Part shown: positions 17,234-24,163 of the stretch, in pieces
How the letters are laid out: each line of letters starts with the position of its first letter
Position numbering within the stretch: the stretch's first letter is position 1
Assembly (NCBI GenBank): GCA_003141245.1
Contig: PLLE01000020.1
Location: 110,091-152,968 of the forward strand
Length of the DNA stretch: 42,878 nucleotides
Source of the DNA: Chloroflexota bacterium
GTDB lineage: Bacteria > Chloroflexota > Limnocylindria > Limnocylindrales > CSP1-4
Reading direction: 5' to 3'
The notes under the pieces: model-generated
What the model was told of the DNA's origin: nothing
The model's input: only the letters and a program-made list of their open reading frames with translations
The model's database searches: none
Translations under genes and position numbers: made by a program

Positions 17234-18507
17234 CGCTCCGATCCCGAGGAGCCGCGGCCGAAGATACGCGGCATCCGAAGCCTCGACGGGTGCGGCAGCA
17301 GCGTGTCGATGGCGTCGTCGACGGTGACGATGCCCTCAAGACGGCCCTCCCCGTCCACGACCGGCACGGCCAGCAGGTTGTAGCGGGCCACCATTTCGGT
17401 GACCTCCTCCTGGCTGGCGTCGGTCTTCACGGCCACGGGCTCGGCGTACATGAAGGTGGAGATGGGCTTGTCGGGCTTGGCGACGATCAGGTCGCGCAGC
17501 GACAGGACGCCGACGAGCCTGCCGGCCGCGTCGGTGACGTACACGTAGAAGATCGTTTCGGCGTTGGGCTCGAGCTCGCGCAGGCGGTCGATCGTCTGGG
17601 CAGCCGTCAGCTCGGCCGGAACCGCCACGAATTCGGTGGTCATGATTCCGCCGGCCGTGTCCTCGGCGTAGGTCATGAGCTCCTGGACTTCCTCGGCCTC
17701 GTCGCGCTCCATCAGGCCGAGTATCTCTTCGCGACTCTCCTCCGACAGGTCGGCCACCAGGTCGGCCGCCTCGTCGGGGTCCATCTCCTCGAGGATGTCG
17801 GCGGCTCGCGCCGGCTCGAGGTCTTCGAGGATGTCGACCTGCGTCTCGGGTTCCATCTCGCCGATCGCGTCGGCCGCGGCCTCGTCATCCAGGGATGCGA
17901 TGACGCCGGCGCGGTCGTTGCGACTCAGCTGGTCGATGATCGTTGCCAGGTCCGCCGGGTGGAGCTCGGCCAGACCCTTGTGCGGGACGCGCAGCTTGAC
18001 GCTGGCGATCGTCCGCTCGACCGGGTCGACGTCCTCCCAGTCGATGTAGCGCTCCGGCACGCCGCGATGCAAGCCCCGGGCGATGACCTGCCAGGGGCCC
18101 TCGATGCCGAGCCGCCGAAGCAGCCCGGAGGCCCCGACGTCCACGGCGACCAGATGCAGCGCGCCCTCGACCTCGTCGAGCCGGAGGTCGTTCACGCGGA
18201 CGACCTTGCGGCCGTCGATGTCCACGATCTGGCGATCCATCAGATCCAGCTTCAGGCGGATTTCATTGGGTCGCTGGTGGAACTTGCTGATGTCGATGGC
18301 GGTCGTCTGCAACGTCGCGCCGGTGGCGTCCAGGGAACTCACCGACTGCCAGTGCAGGAAGATCTCCCGGCCGTTCGTCTTGACCACGATGCCGGTCACG
18401 GGCGGATACCGATCGCCGATGGCGACGATAAGGTCGGCGACCGTACCGATCGGCTCGCCCAGCTTGTCGCGCACGGGCCGACCGATCGCCTGGCTCAGAT
18501 AGAGCAT
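17230..18507 (-). CDS. MgtE-like cytosolic Mg2+ sensor (PRC-barrel, MgtE_N, CBS pair), no membrane domain
   Basis: A 425-aa soluble protein. Residues 1 to about 75 resemble a PRC-barrel (GRPVRDKLGEPIGTVADLIV). About 165-285 is the acidic, repeated helical MgtE_N domain (LDDEAAADAIGEMEPE, LEEMDPDEAADLV), ending in the MgtE signature YAEDTAGGIMTTEF. About 285-405 is a CBS pair. The protein stops after CBS2, where true MgtE channels continue with five membrane helices. In MgtE these domains bind Mg2+ and close the pore. Here they are coupled to an Nramp permease. ATG 18505-18507 with GAGGTGG just upstream (18510-18516) is preferred over an in-frame GTG at 18696, which would add 63 Pro/Arg-rich residues. 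Confidence 0.88.
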   Translation of the reverse strand: MLYLSQAIGRPVRDKLGEPIGTVADLIVAIGDRYPPVTGIVVKTNGREIFLHWQSVSSLDATGATLQTTAIDISKFHQRPNEIRLKLDLMDRQIVDIDGRKVVRVNDLRLDEVEGALHLVAVDVGASGLLRRLGIEGPWQVIARGLHRGVPERYIDWEDVDPVERTIASVKLRVPHKGLAELHPADLATIIDQLSRNDRAGVIASLDDEAAADAIGEMEPETQVDILEDLEPARAADILEEMDPDEAADLVADLSEESREEILGLMERDEAEEVQELMTYAEDTAGGIMTTEFVAVPAELTAAQTIDRLRELEPNAETIFYVYVTDAAGRLVGVLSLRDLIVAKPDKPISTFMYAEPVAVKTDASQEEVTEMVARYNLLAVPVVDGEGRLEGIVTVDDAIDTLLPHPSRLRMPRIFGRGSSGSER

Positions 18508-18520
18508 GTGCCACCTCGAC

Positions 18521-18537
18521 GGCGGGTCCGGCCCGCC
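18521..18537 (-). promoter_or_regulatory. Hairpin next to the Shine-Dalgarno site of the metal operon
   Basis: GGCGGG (18521-18526) pairs with CCCGCC (18532-18537), with weaker extension outward. On the transcript it lies 4 nt before the GAGGTGG Shine-Dalgarno at 18516-18510. It could restrict ribosome access to the MgtE-like gene. Confidence 0.4.
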
Positions 18538-18675
18538 CGTCGGTGGCGCGCCCGGGTGGCGCGAACCGCTTAGGGGGCGAGGCGGACCAGGGAGTGGATG
18601 TCGGCGCGTTGGGCGCCGCAGGTACTGGGTCCGGTCTCCACTGAGGGAGAGATCCTCCGAAAGCGTGTTGGGGCT

Positions 18676-18707
18676 GGTCGGGAGGTACACGAACACTCCG
18701 TCCGACC
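18676..18707 (-). promoter_or_regulatory. 5'-end hairpin of the metal operon leader
   Basis: Read on the minus strand, GGTCG (18707-18703) and GGAG (18699-18696) pair with CTCC (18684-18681) and CGACC (18680-18676), with a 3-nt bulge: nine base pairs starting at about the first transcribed base. It opens a leader of about 200 nt (18708-18508). I recognise no known riboswitch consensus, including the M-box. Confidence 0.4.
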
Positions 18708-18714
18708 AACGTGG

Positions 18715-18744
18715 AGTCTAGTCCTCGGGGCGCGGCAGGGTCAA
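18715..18744 (-). promoter_or_regulatory. Sigma-70-type promoter of the MgtE-like/Nramp operon
   Basis: On the minus strand, TTGACC (18744-18739) and TAGACT (18720-18715) are separated by 18 bp, one of the best promoter matches in the window. The predicted transcript start is near 18708, about 200 nt ahead of the ATG at 18507. The divergent gap 18508-18874 (367 bp) also holds two GGTGGCGCG direct repeats (18542-18550, 18555-18563) and no other gene I can support. Confidence 0.6.
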
Positions 18745-18874
18745 CGACCTGCGGCAGCCAGTGTTCGGGATGGTTGCAGCGAGGCCGCACAATACGCGAA
18801 TAGCGGCCGCGGCAACCGCCCATACCCGCCGGAACGCCCAAAGTCTCGTCTCCGTTTGGGGCATCCTTGTAGCT

Positions 18875-20278
18875 GTGAGCTCGTTCCTTCCATCGTCTAC
18901 GGGTGACCGGCGACCCAGGGTCGGGCCGTTGTCCATCCCGCTGACCTGGGCGCTGCTCGCGGTTTCGATCGCTTTGCTTCTCGGGCAAGCGCTCTTTGGG
19001 TTCGCCCAGGGCCGGAACGGACCCGGCGATCTGGTCCTGGCGACAGCGACGGCTCTGCTCGTGAGTTCGGCGGTCCTGAACGCGCGGGCGTCGGGCATCC
19101 TGGTGGAACGGCGCCACTCCGAGGCGGAGAGCTTCAGCCGGCTCCTGCAGGCGCTCTCGCGTTCCGTCTCGCCGACCGCAGTGATCGAGGCCATCGTTCA
19201 CGAGCTGGGGGCCGCCACCGGCGCGGACCACGTGGCGGTGGTGCAGATGCGGCCCGGCGGCACCGTCCTGGACGTGACCTTCGTCTCGATGCTTCCCGGA
19301 AGCCAGACCTCCAACACGGTGATTCCGATCCAGCAACTCGAGCCGGGGACGACGCGCAGGCTGCTGGCCGCCCCGCAACGCTACGGCGGCGGACCCCTTA
19401 CGATCCACGGGTCACTGCGCGGCGAGGAGAACGGGCGAGTGGGCGCGCCGACGGTCTGGCACTCCAAGGGCGACCACGACGGCCATACCCCGCGGCGGGG
19501 TTCGTGGCGTCGCGAGCGCCCTCCGGTGATCGACGAACAGGCCCGGGAGAACGAGGGGAATGCCCGCAACGTCGCCAACCAGATCGCCTACAGGTTGCGC
19601 GACGCCTACGGCCTGCGCAACACCCTGGCGGCGCCGCTGGAGGAGGGCGAGTCCATCGTCGGGGCGATCGTGCTGTCGCGCCGTACCGGCGAGCCATGGA
19701 CGGAATCGGCGGTTCGACTCCTGAATGGCGCAGTCGGCGAGGTTTCCGCGGCGCTGGTGCGTGTGTATTCGCATCAGGCCGCCGAGACGGAGGCGCGCAC
19801 CGACCAGCTCACTCAGCTGCCGAACCGGCGCTATTTCGACGAGTACTGCACCCTTCTGGCCAGCCGGCGTCGAGCCACCGATCGGGTCGCCATCCTGGGC
19901 GTGGACGTTGATCACTTCAAGCGCGTAAACGACATGTACGGCCACCAGATCGGGGACGAGGTGCTGCGCGCGATCGGCAACGGGATCCAGCTGTCCGTTC
20001 GAGACGAAGACCTCCCGGCCCGCTCCGGCGGCGACGAGTTCATCGTCCTGCTTCGGAACCCCGCTCCTGGCGTGGCGCTGGAAATCGGCGAACGCATCCG
20101 CCAGACGGCGCGCGAACTCGATCTCGTGGATGTCGGCGTGACGGATCGAGTGACCGTCTCCGTGGGCGTGGCGTCGGAGCTCGAGGCAGGCGAGCCGATA
20201 TCCGAGATCGTGGCACGTGCCGACCGGGCCCTGTACGCGGCCAAGCGCGCCGGCCAGGACCGCGTCGCGGAGGTCTGA
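18875..20278 (+). CDS. Membrane-bound GAF-GGDEF diguanylate cyclase
   Basis: It would make cyclic di-GMP from two GTP. Numbering from GTG 18875 (467 aa): two membrane helices at about 21-41 and 50-68, then a GAF-like sensor domain (about 80-295) interrupted by a polar insertion, then a GGDEF domain from about 305. The active-site motif is intact (SGGDEF, GGDEF at 385-389). An RxxD inhibitory I-site (RDED, 376-379) lies the standard five residues before it, so product inhibition is expected. The start is uncertain: the frame is open to GTG 18761, but residues before 18875 look non-structural. No EAL or HD-GYP partner is in the window. Confidence 0.87.
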   Translation: MSSFLPSSTGDRRPRVGPLSIPLTWALLAVSIALLLGQALFGFAQGRNGPGDLVLATATALLVSSAVLNARASGILVERRHSEAESFSRLLQALSRSVSPTAVIEAIVHELGAATGADHVAVVQMRPGGTVLDVTFVSMLPGSQTSNTVIPIQQLEPGTTRRLLAAPQRYGGGPLTIHGSLRGEENGRVGAPTVWHSKGDHDGHTPRRGSWRRERPPVIDEQARENEGNARNVANQIAYRLRDAYGLRNTLAAPLEEGESIVGAIVLSRRTGEPWTESAVRLLNGAVGEVSAALVRVYSHQAAETEARTDQLTQLPNRRYFDEYCTLLASRRRATDRVAILGVDVDHFKRVNDMYGHQIGDEVLRAIGNGIQLSVRDEDLPARSGGDEFIVLLRNPAPGVALEIGERIRQTARELDLVDVGVTDRVTVSVGVASELEAGEPISEIVARADRALYAAKRAGQDRVAEV

Positions 20279-20309
20279 CCCGGCGACATCGGATCAGGCG
20301 GGCGCGGGC

Positions 20310-20315
20310 TACCAT
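20310..20315 (+). promoter_or_regulatory. -10 element (TACCAT), leaderless start of polX
   Basis: TACCAT ends 6 nt before ATG 20322, placing the expected transcript start on the start codon. There is no Shine-Dalgarno sequence. Confidence 0.5.
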
Positions 20316-20321
20316 TCGGTC

Positions 20322-22208
20322 ATGGAGCAGCCGTCGCCGCCCGTAGAGCCGCCCGTAGAGCCGCCCGCCGGCGAGTCGTCGCCGGCCCTGCCCTCGAACG
20401 GCGACCTAGCGCGTATCTTCCACGAGATCGGCGACATGCTCGAGGTCAAGGGCGAGCTCGTCTTCAAGACCGTGGCCTATCACAGAGCCGCCGACGCGAT
20501 CGCGCATTCCCCGGTAGAGGTTGCGCGCGCCTACCTGGACGGTCGTCCGCCGCGCATAGCCGGCATCGGTGAGGCGATCGCGAAGAAGATCGAGGAGCTG
20601 GCCCGCACCGGCCAGCTGGCCTTCTACGAGCGGCTACGCGAGGAGGTGCCGCCGAGCCTGGTGGCCCTGCTGGAGATCCCCGGCGTTGGGCCCCGGACGG
20701 TCAAGCAGTTCCACGAGGAGCTGGGCATCGAGACCCTGGAAGACCTCCGCCGGGCCGCCGAAGCGGGCACTCTGCGTGAGCTCAAGGGGATCTCCGAGAA
20801 GACCGAGCAGCAGGTCCTGGCCGGGATCGCGGCGCTGGAGACCCGCCAGGAGCGGATGCGTCTCGGACACGCGGAGACGCTCGTCGAGACGTTGCTGGCC
20901 GAGCTTTCGGACGTGCCGGGCCTGCGGTCGATCCAGCCGGCCGGCTCGTATCGGCGCCGGCGCGAGACGATCGGCGACCTGGATCTGCTGGCCGAGACGG
21001 ACCGACCGACGGAGCTTGTCGAGCGGTTCACCGCGCTGGGATCGGTCGAGTCGGTGCTGGCGAAGGGGCCGCACAAGGCTGCCGTCCGACTGCTGCGCGG
21101 GCCGCAGGTCGACCTCATGATCATGCCGCCGGGCGAGGCGGGCACATATCTGATCCACTTCACCGGCTCGAAGGAGCACAACGTGCGACTGCGGGGGATG
21201 GCCCGCGATCGCGGCTGGAGTCTCTCGGAGAAGGGCTATCTTCGGCTAGGGGGCGACGGCGAGCCCGCCGTGGAGGAGTCGGGCGAGGCGGCCGAGCTTC
21301 GCAGCTTCCCGACAGAAGAGGAGGCGTACGGCTTCCTGGGCCTGCCGTTCATCGAGCCCGAGCTGCGCGAGGACCGCGGCGAGATCGAGGCGGCGCTGGC
21401 TGGGACGCTGCCTGCGCTCGTGGCGCGCGCCGACCTGCGCGGCGATTGTCACTGCCACTCCGACTGGTCGGACGGGGTGCACACGATCGAGCAGATGGCC
21501 GAGGCCGCCCGGCAGCGCGGCCAGGCATACCTCGTCCTGACCGATCACACGGTCAGCCTGGCGATCGCACGAGGGCTCGACGTCGAGCGAGTGGAGCGGC
21601 AAAGGCGGATCGTGGCGATACTGAACGAGCGGTTCGAGCGCGAGGAGGCCGAAGGTACGGCTCCGCCAGAGACCTCGGCCGAAGGCTTCCGGCTGCTGCA
21701 CGGCTGCGAGCTGGAGGTCCGCGCCGACGCGACGTTGGACTACCCCGACGAGCTGCTGGCGCGCTACGACCTCGTCGTCGCCTCCGTCCACGTCTCGCGC
21801 CGGCAGACGCGCGAGCAGCTGACCGCCCGAACTCTCGCCGCGATCCGGAATCCGCATGTGGACGTCATCGCGCATCCAGCCGGCCGCTACATCGGCACCC
21901 GCGACGACCTCGATCTCGACTGGGGCGCGATATACCGGGAGGCTGCTCGGACAGGTACCGCCCTGGAGTTGAACGGCTCGGACGAACGGCTGGACCTCTC
22001 GGACGTTCGCGCTCGCCGGGCCGCCGAGTTCGGCTGCGTCTTTACGATCGACTCGGACGCCCACCGAGCCGAGGAGCTCGACAATCTCCGCTGGGGCACG
22101 GCCATGGCCCGCCGTGCCTGGCTCGGTCCCGAGCGAGTGATGAACACTCGATCGCGCGCCGAGCTGCTGGAATGGGTCGCCGGCAAGCCGGAGCGTGTCC
22201 GGGCGTAG
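20322..22208 (+). CDS. polX: PolX-type DNA polymerase/3'-5' exonuclease with PHP domain
   Basis: A bacterial family-X DNA polymerase acting in gap filling and repair, 628 aa. After a Pro-rich tail with a PPVE repeat, an HhH-containing 8-kDa-type domain (about 25-195: RIAGIGEAIAKKIEEL, IPGVGPRTVKQF) precedes the palm. All three catalytic aspartates are visible: D219 and D221 in GDLDLL and D264 in VDLMIM, followed by HFTGSKEHNVRLR. The C-terminal PHP domain (about 370-610) has H377 and H379 in DCHCHSDWSDG, LTDHT, and later HPAGRYIG and DSDAHR, metal ligands of the Mn-dependent exonuclease. Both activities therefore look intact. ATG 20322 is chosen because the open frame upstream overlaps the previous gene and a -10 element sits just before it. 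Confidence 0.93.
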   Translation: MEQPSPPVEPPVEPPAGESSPALPSNGDLARIFHEIGDMLEVKGELVFKTVAYHRAADAIAHSPVEVARAYLDGRPPRIAGIGEAIAKKIEELARTGQLAFYERLREEVPPSLVALLEIPGVGPRTVKQFHEELGIETLEDLRRAAEAGTLRELKGISEKTEQQVLAGIAALETRQERMRLGHAETLVETLLAELSDVPGLRSIQPAGSYRRRRETIGDLDLLAETDRPTELVERFTALGSVESVLAKGPHKAAVRLLRGPQVDLMIMPPGEAGTYLIHFTGSKEHNVRLRGMARDRGWSLSEKGYLRLGGDGEPAVEESGEAAELRSFPTEEEAYGFLGLPFIEPELREDRGEIEAALAGTLPALVARADLRGDCHCHSDWSDGVHTIEQMAEAARQRGQAYLVLTDHTVSLAIARGLDVERVERQRRIVAILNERFEREEAEGTAPPETSAEGFRLLHGCELEVRADATLDYPDELLARYDLVVASVHVSRRQTREQLTARTLAAIRNPHVDVIAHPAGRYIGTRDDLDLDWGAIYREAARTGTALELNGSDERLDLSDVRARRAAEFGCVFTIDSDAHRAEELDNLRWGTAMARRAWLGPERVMNTRSRAELLEWVAGKPERVRA

Positions 22209-22241
22209 CCGGGCGGCGCCCCGTAAGTTGCTCCGGTTGCG

Positions 22242-22247
22242 TACCAT
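22242..22247 (+). promoter_or_regulatory. -10 element (TACCAT), leaderless start
   Basis: The same hexamer as at polX, again exactly 6 nt before the ATG (22254). No Shine-Dalgarno sequence is present. Confidence 0.5.
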
Positions 22248-22253
22248 GCCGGA

Positions 22254-23033
22254 ATGCAGGATCGAAATGGAGCCCGCGAACTCGGGCTGATCGTGGCCAC
22301 GCTGGCGGTGCTCGGCCGTTTCGTGGCGGATATGCCGCTCTGGGTAGCGGCCACGCTGGCCGTGGTTGTAGCCGCGGCCGGAACCGCCGGTCTCCTGGGC
22401 GAGTTGCGGCCGTGGCGCTGGCCGCTCGACAGGGTCGTGCTCCCCGGACTGGCCGCGTTTGCCGCCATGGGGACCGCCCGCATGGTCGACCCGGTGCCCT
22501 GGCTCGCCTTCGCGTTCGTGGGCTCGTGGCTGGTGGTGGCCTGGGTCGTAGGCCTCGAGATCGCCGCGGGCGAGGTCGATGGCGTGCACGCTCGGTCCAC
22601 TTCCGCCCGCCTTGGCGCATTCGGTCTCGCATTCCTGGGCTTTGCCGCGATCGGCGGGCTCGTGCCGGCGGGACTCGCCGGCGACGGGCAGCCGCTTACG
22701 GTCGCCGCGTTCATGGCCACGGTTGCCCTGGACGTCGCGATCGGCGGCCTGGCGGGGTATCGGATCGCGGCCCTGCGGCCGCACACCCCGGGCGAGGCGG
22801 TCGTCACCTTCTACATGTATTCCATGGTTCTCGCCCCGGCTGGGGTTCTGGTGCGAGTCCTGGCATTGCCCAGACTCTTCGGGCCGGCCGTGCTTGCGCT
22901 GGCTACATACCTGGTCACTTCGCTGCGCGAATCCGAAGAGTCCCTCCCCTTCAACGTGCGTCTGCTCGAGGAGACGGCCGCGCTGGCGGCAGCCGGAGCG
23001 CTGGTCATCGTCGTGGGCCTGCTGGTGAAGTAG
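22254..23033 (+). CDS. Polytopic membrane protein of unknown function
   Basis: A 259-aa protein that is almost entirely hydrophobic, with about eight or nine helices and short loops. I recognise no family motif. The only polar stretches are ELRPWRWPLDR near residue 55, EVDGVHARSTSARLG near 105-120 and TSLRESEESLPFNVRLLEE near 225-240. The start is ATG 22254, directly after a -10 element. It follows polX by 45 bp but probably has its own promoter. A transporter or lipid-domain protein is possible. Nothing in the sequence decides this. Confidence 0.75.
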   Translation: MQDRNGARELGLIVATLAVLGRFVADMPLWVAATLAVVVAAAGTAGLLGELRPWRWPLDRVVLPGLAAFAAMGTARMVDPVPWLAFAFVGSWLVVAWVVGLEIAAGEVDGVHARSTSARLGAFGLAFLGFAAIGGLVPAGLAGDGQPLTVAAFMATVALDVAIGGLAGYRIAALRPHTPGEAVVTFYMYSMVLAPAGVLVRVLALPRLFGPAVLALATYLVTSLRESEESLPFNVRLLEETAALAAAGALVIVVGLLVK

Positions 23034-23128
23034 GGGAGGGCTGAGCCTCGGGGCGGCCCTGGAACCCTCGACCACCTCTTCCGGGCCCTCGTCGTGGCGT
23101 CGGACCCGACCTGAACGACGAGTTCGCG

Positions 23129-23157
23129 TTGACAGGGTGGCCGGCGGATGCTAGAAA
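23129..23157 (+). promoter_or_regulatory. Sigma-70 promoter with extended -10 before the TPR gene
   Basis: TTGACA (23129-23134), a 17-bp spacer and TAGAAA (23152-23157) preceded by TGC form a near-consensus promoter with extended -10. Transcription would start near 23164, leaving a leader of about 118 nt before the proposed TTG start at 23282. The 248-bp gap holds no other gene. Confidence 0.6.
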
Positions 23158-23281
23158 GCATGGTCCGGACGGGGCTCACCCGTCAGAATCTGCGTGCCTT
23201 CCGCGAGTCGGCGATATCCGCCGTCTCGCCGCACCACCGCCGTGGCTCGGCCCGGCGCAGTTGACGAAAGGGACCTCATCC

Positions 23282-24133
23282 TTGGCCTTCCCCGAGATCG
23301 AAAAGGGCACCGGCGGTAACGCAGTTCGGATCAAGCGCCAGCTGTCGGAGCTGGCGATAGCCCACGCAGCGGACGGGCGCTGGGCGGAGGCCGCGGAGAC
23401 CAACCGCAAGATCATCGAGATGGGCCCCGACGCCGAGGCCGAGAATCGCCTGGCCAAGGCCCTCTGGGAACTCGGGGAGTTGGGAGAGGCGCGTGAGCAT
23501 TACCAGATCGCCCTGGCCCTCGACCCCACGAACCGCATCGCAGAACGCAACATCGAGCGTCTGCGCGTACTGATGAGCGAGGCCGGCGAAAAGACCGTGA
23601 CAGCGGAGAAGGCCGGCAAAGCGCCCGTCGCGATCTTCGTCGAGGAGACCGGCAAGACCGGCTTCGCGATGCTCACGGACCTGGCCGCGCCGCGGACCCT
23701 CGCCCATGTCAATCCGGGCGACGCCGTGGAACTGGTTCCGGACGGGAACCGGCTCTACGCGCTGGCCAACGGAACGCGTATCGGGGTCGTCGAGCCGCGC
23801 GTCGCCGCCCGCCTCCTCAAGCTGCTCGCCGACGGCAACAAGTACTCGGCGGGCATCACCTCGCTCGGCGACCGCGACGTCCGGATCGTTATCCGCGAGA
23901 TCTTCCAGGACCCGCGCAACTACGGCAAGGTCAGCTTCCCCACCGCGGCCCGCTCGACGGACCTGCGCCCATACACCAAGGGCACGCTTCTGCGTGAGGA
24001 AGAGGCGATGGAAGAGGACCTCGAGGACGACGAGGAGGACGAAGGGATCGAGGACCTCGACCGCGTTCTGCCGACCCAGGTCACCGGCGACGAAGCCTTC
24101 GAAGAAGAGACCGACGAGCTCGAGGAGCCATAG
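23282..24133 (+). CDS. TPR protein with highly acidic C-terminus
   Basis: A 283-aa cytosolic protein. Residues about 15-90 form two TPR-like helical pairs (AHAADGRWAEAAETNRKII, LGEAREHYQIALALDPTN). About 115-215 is a small beta-rich module of unknown type (PVAIFVEETGKTGFAML, NGTRIGVVEP, ending DPRNYGKVSFP). The last 55 residues are mostly Glu and Asp (EEDLEDDEEDEGIEDLD). The frame is open to 23129, but that codon is part of the -35 box; TTG 23282 with AAGGGA upstream is the best start. TPRs imply protein binding and the acidic tail may bind basic partners. No specific function can be given. Confidence 0.75.
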   Translation: MAFPEIEKGTGGNAVRIKRQLSELAIAHAADGRWAEAAETNRKIIEMGPDAEAENRLAKALWELGELGEAREHYQIALALDPTNRIAERNIERLRVLMSEAGEKTVTAEKAGKAPVAIFVEETGKTGFAMLTDLAAPRTLAHVNPGDAVELVPDGNRLYALANGTRIGVVEPRVAARLLKLLADGNKYSAGITSLGDRDVRIVIREIFQDPRNYGKVSFPTAARSTDLRPYTKGTLLREEEAMEEDLEDDEEDEGIEDLDRVLPTQVTGDEAFEEETDELEEP

Positions 24134-24163
24134 GCCGGCGCGTCCGCGCGCTGCACCGCTGAC

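Noticed and set aside
18508-18696. N-terminal extension of the MgtE-like protein to GTG 18696
   Set aside because: The extra 63 residues are Pro/Arg-rich and structureless, while ATG 18507 has a good Shine-Dalgarno and begins directly at the PRC-barrel.
18508-18708. M-box magnesium riboswitch
   Set aside because: The leader position is right, but I could not match the conserved M-box core, so only a generic structured leader is reported.
21246-23075. 609-codon antisense frame opposite polX and the membrane protein
   Set aside because: polX is certain on the plus strand and the antisense product has no recognisable features.
23129-23281. Longer start of the TPR protein at 23129
   Set aside because: The proposed first codon is part of the -35 box, so it would not be transcribed from that promoter.
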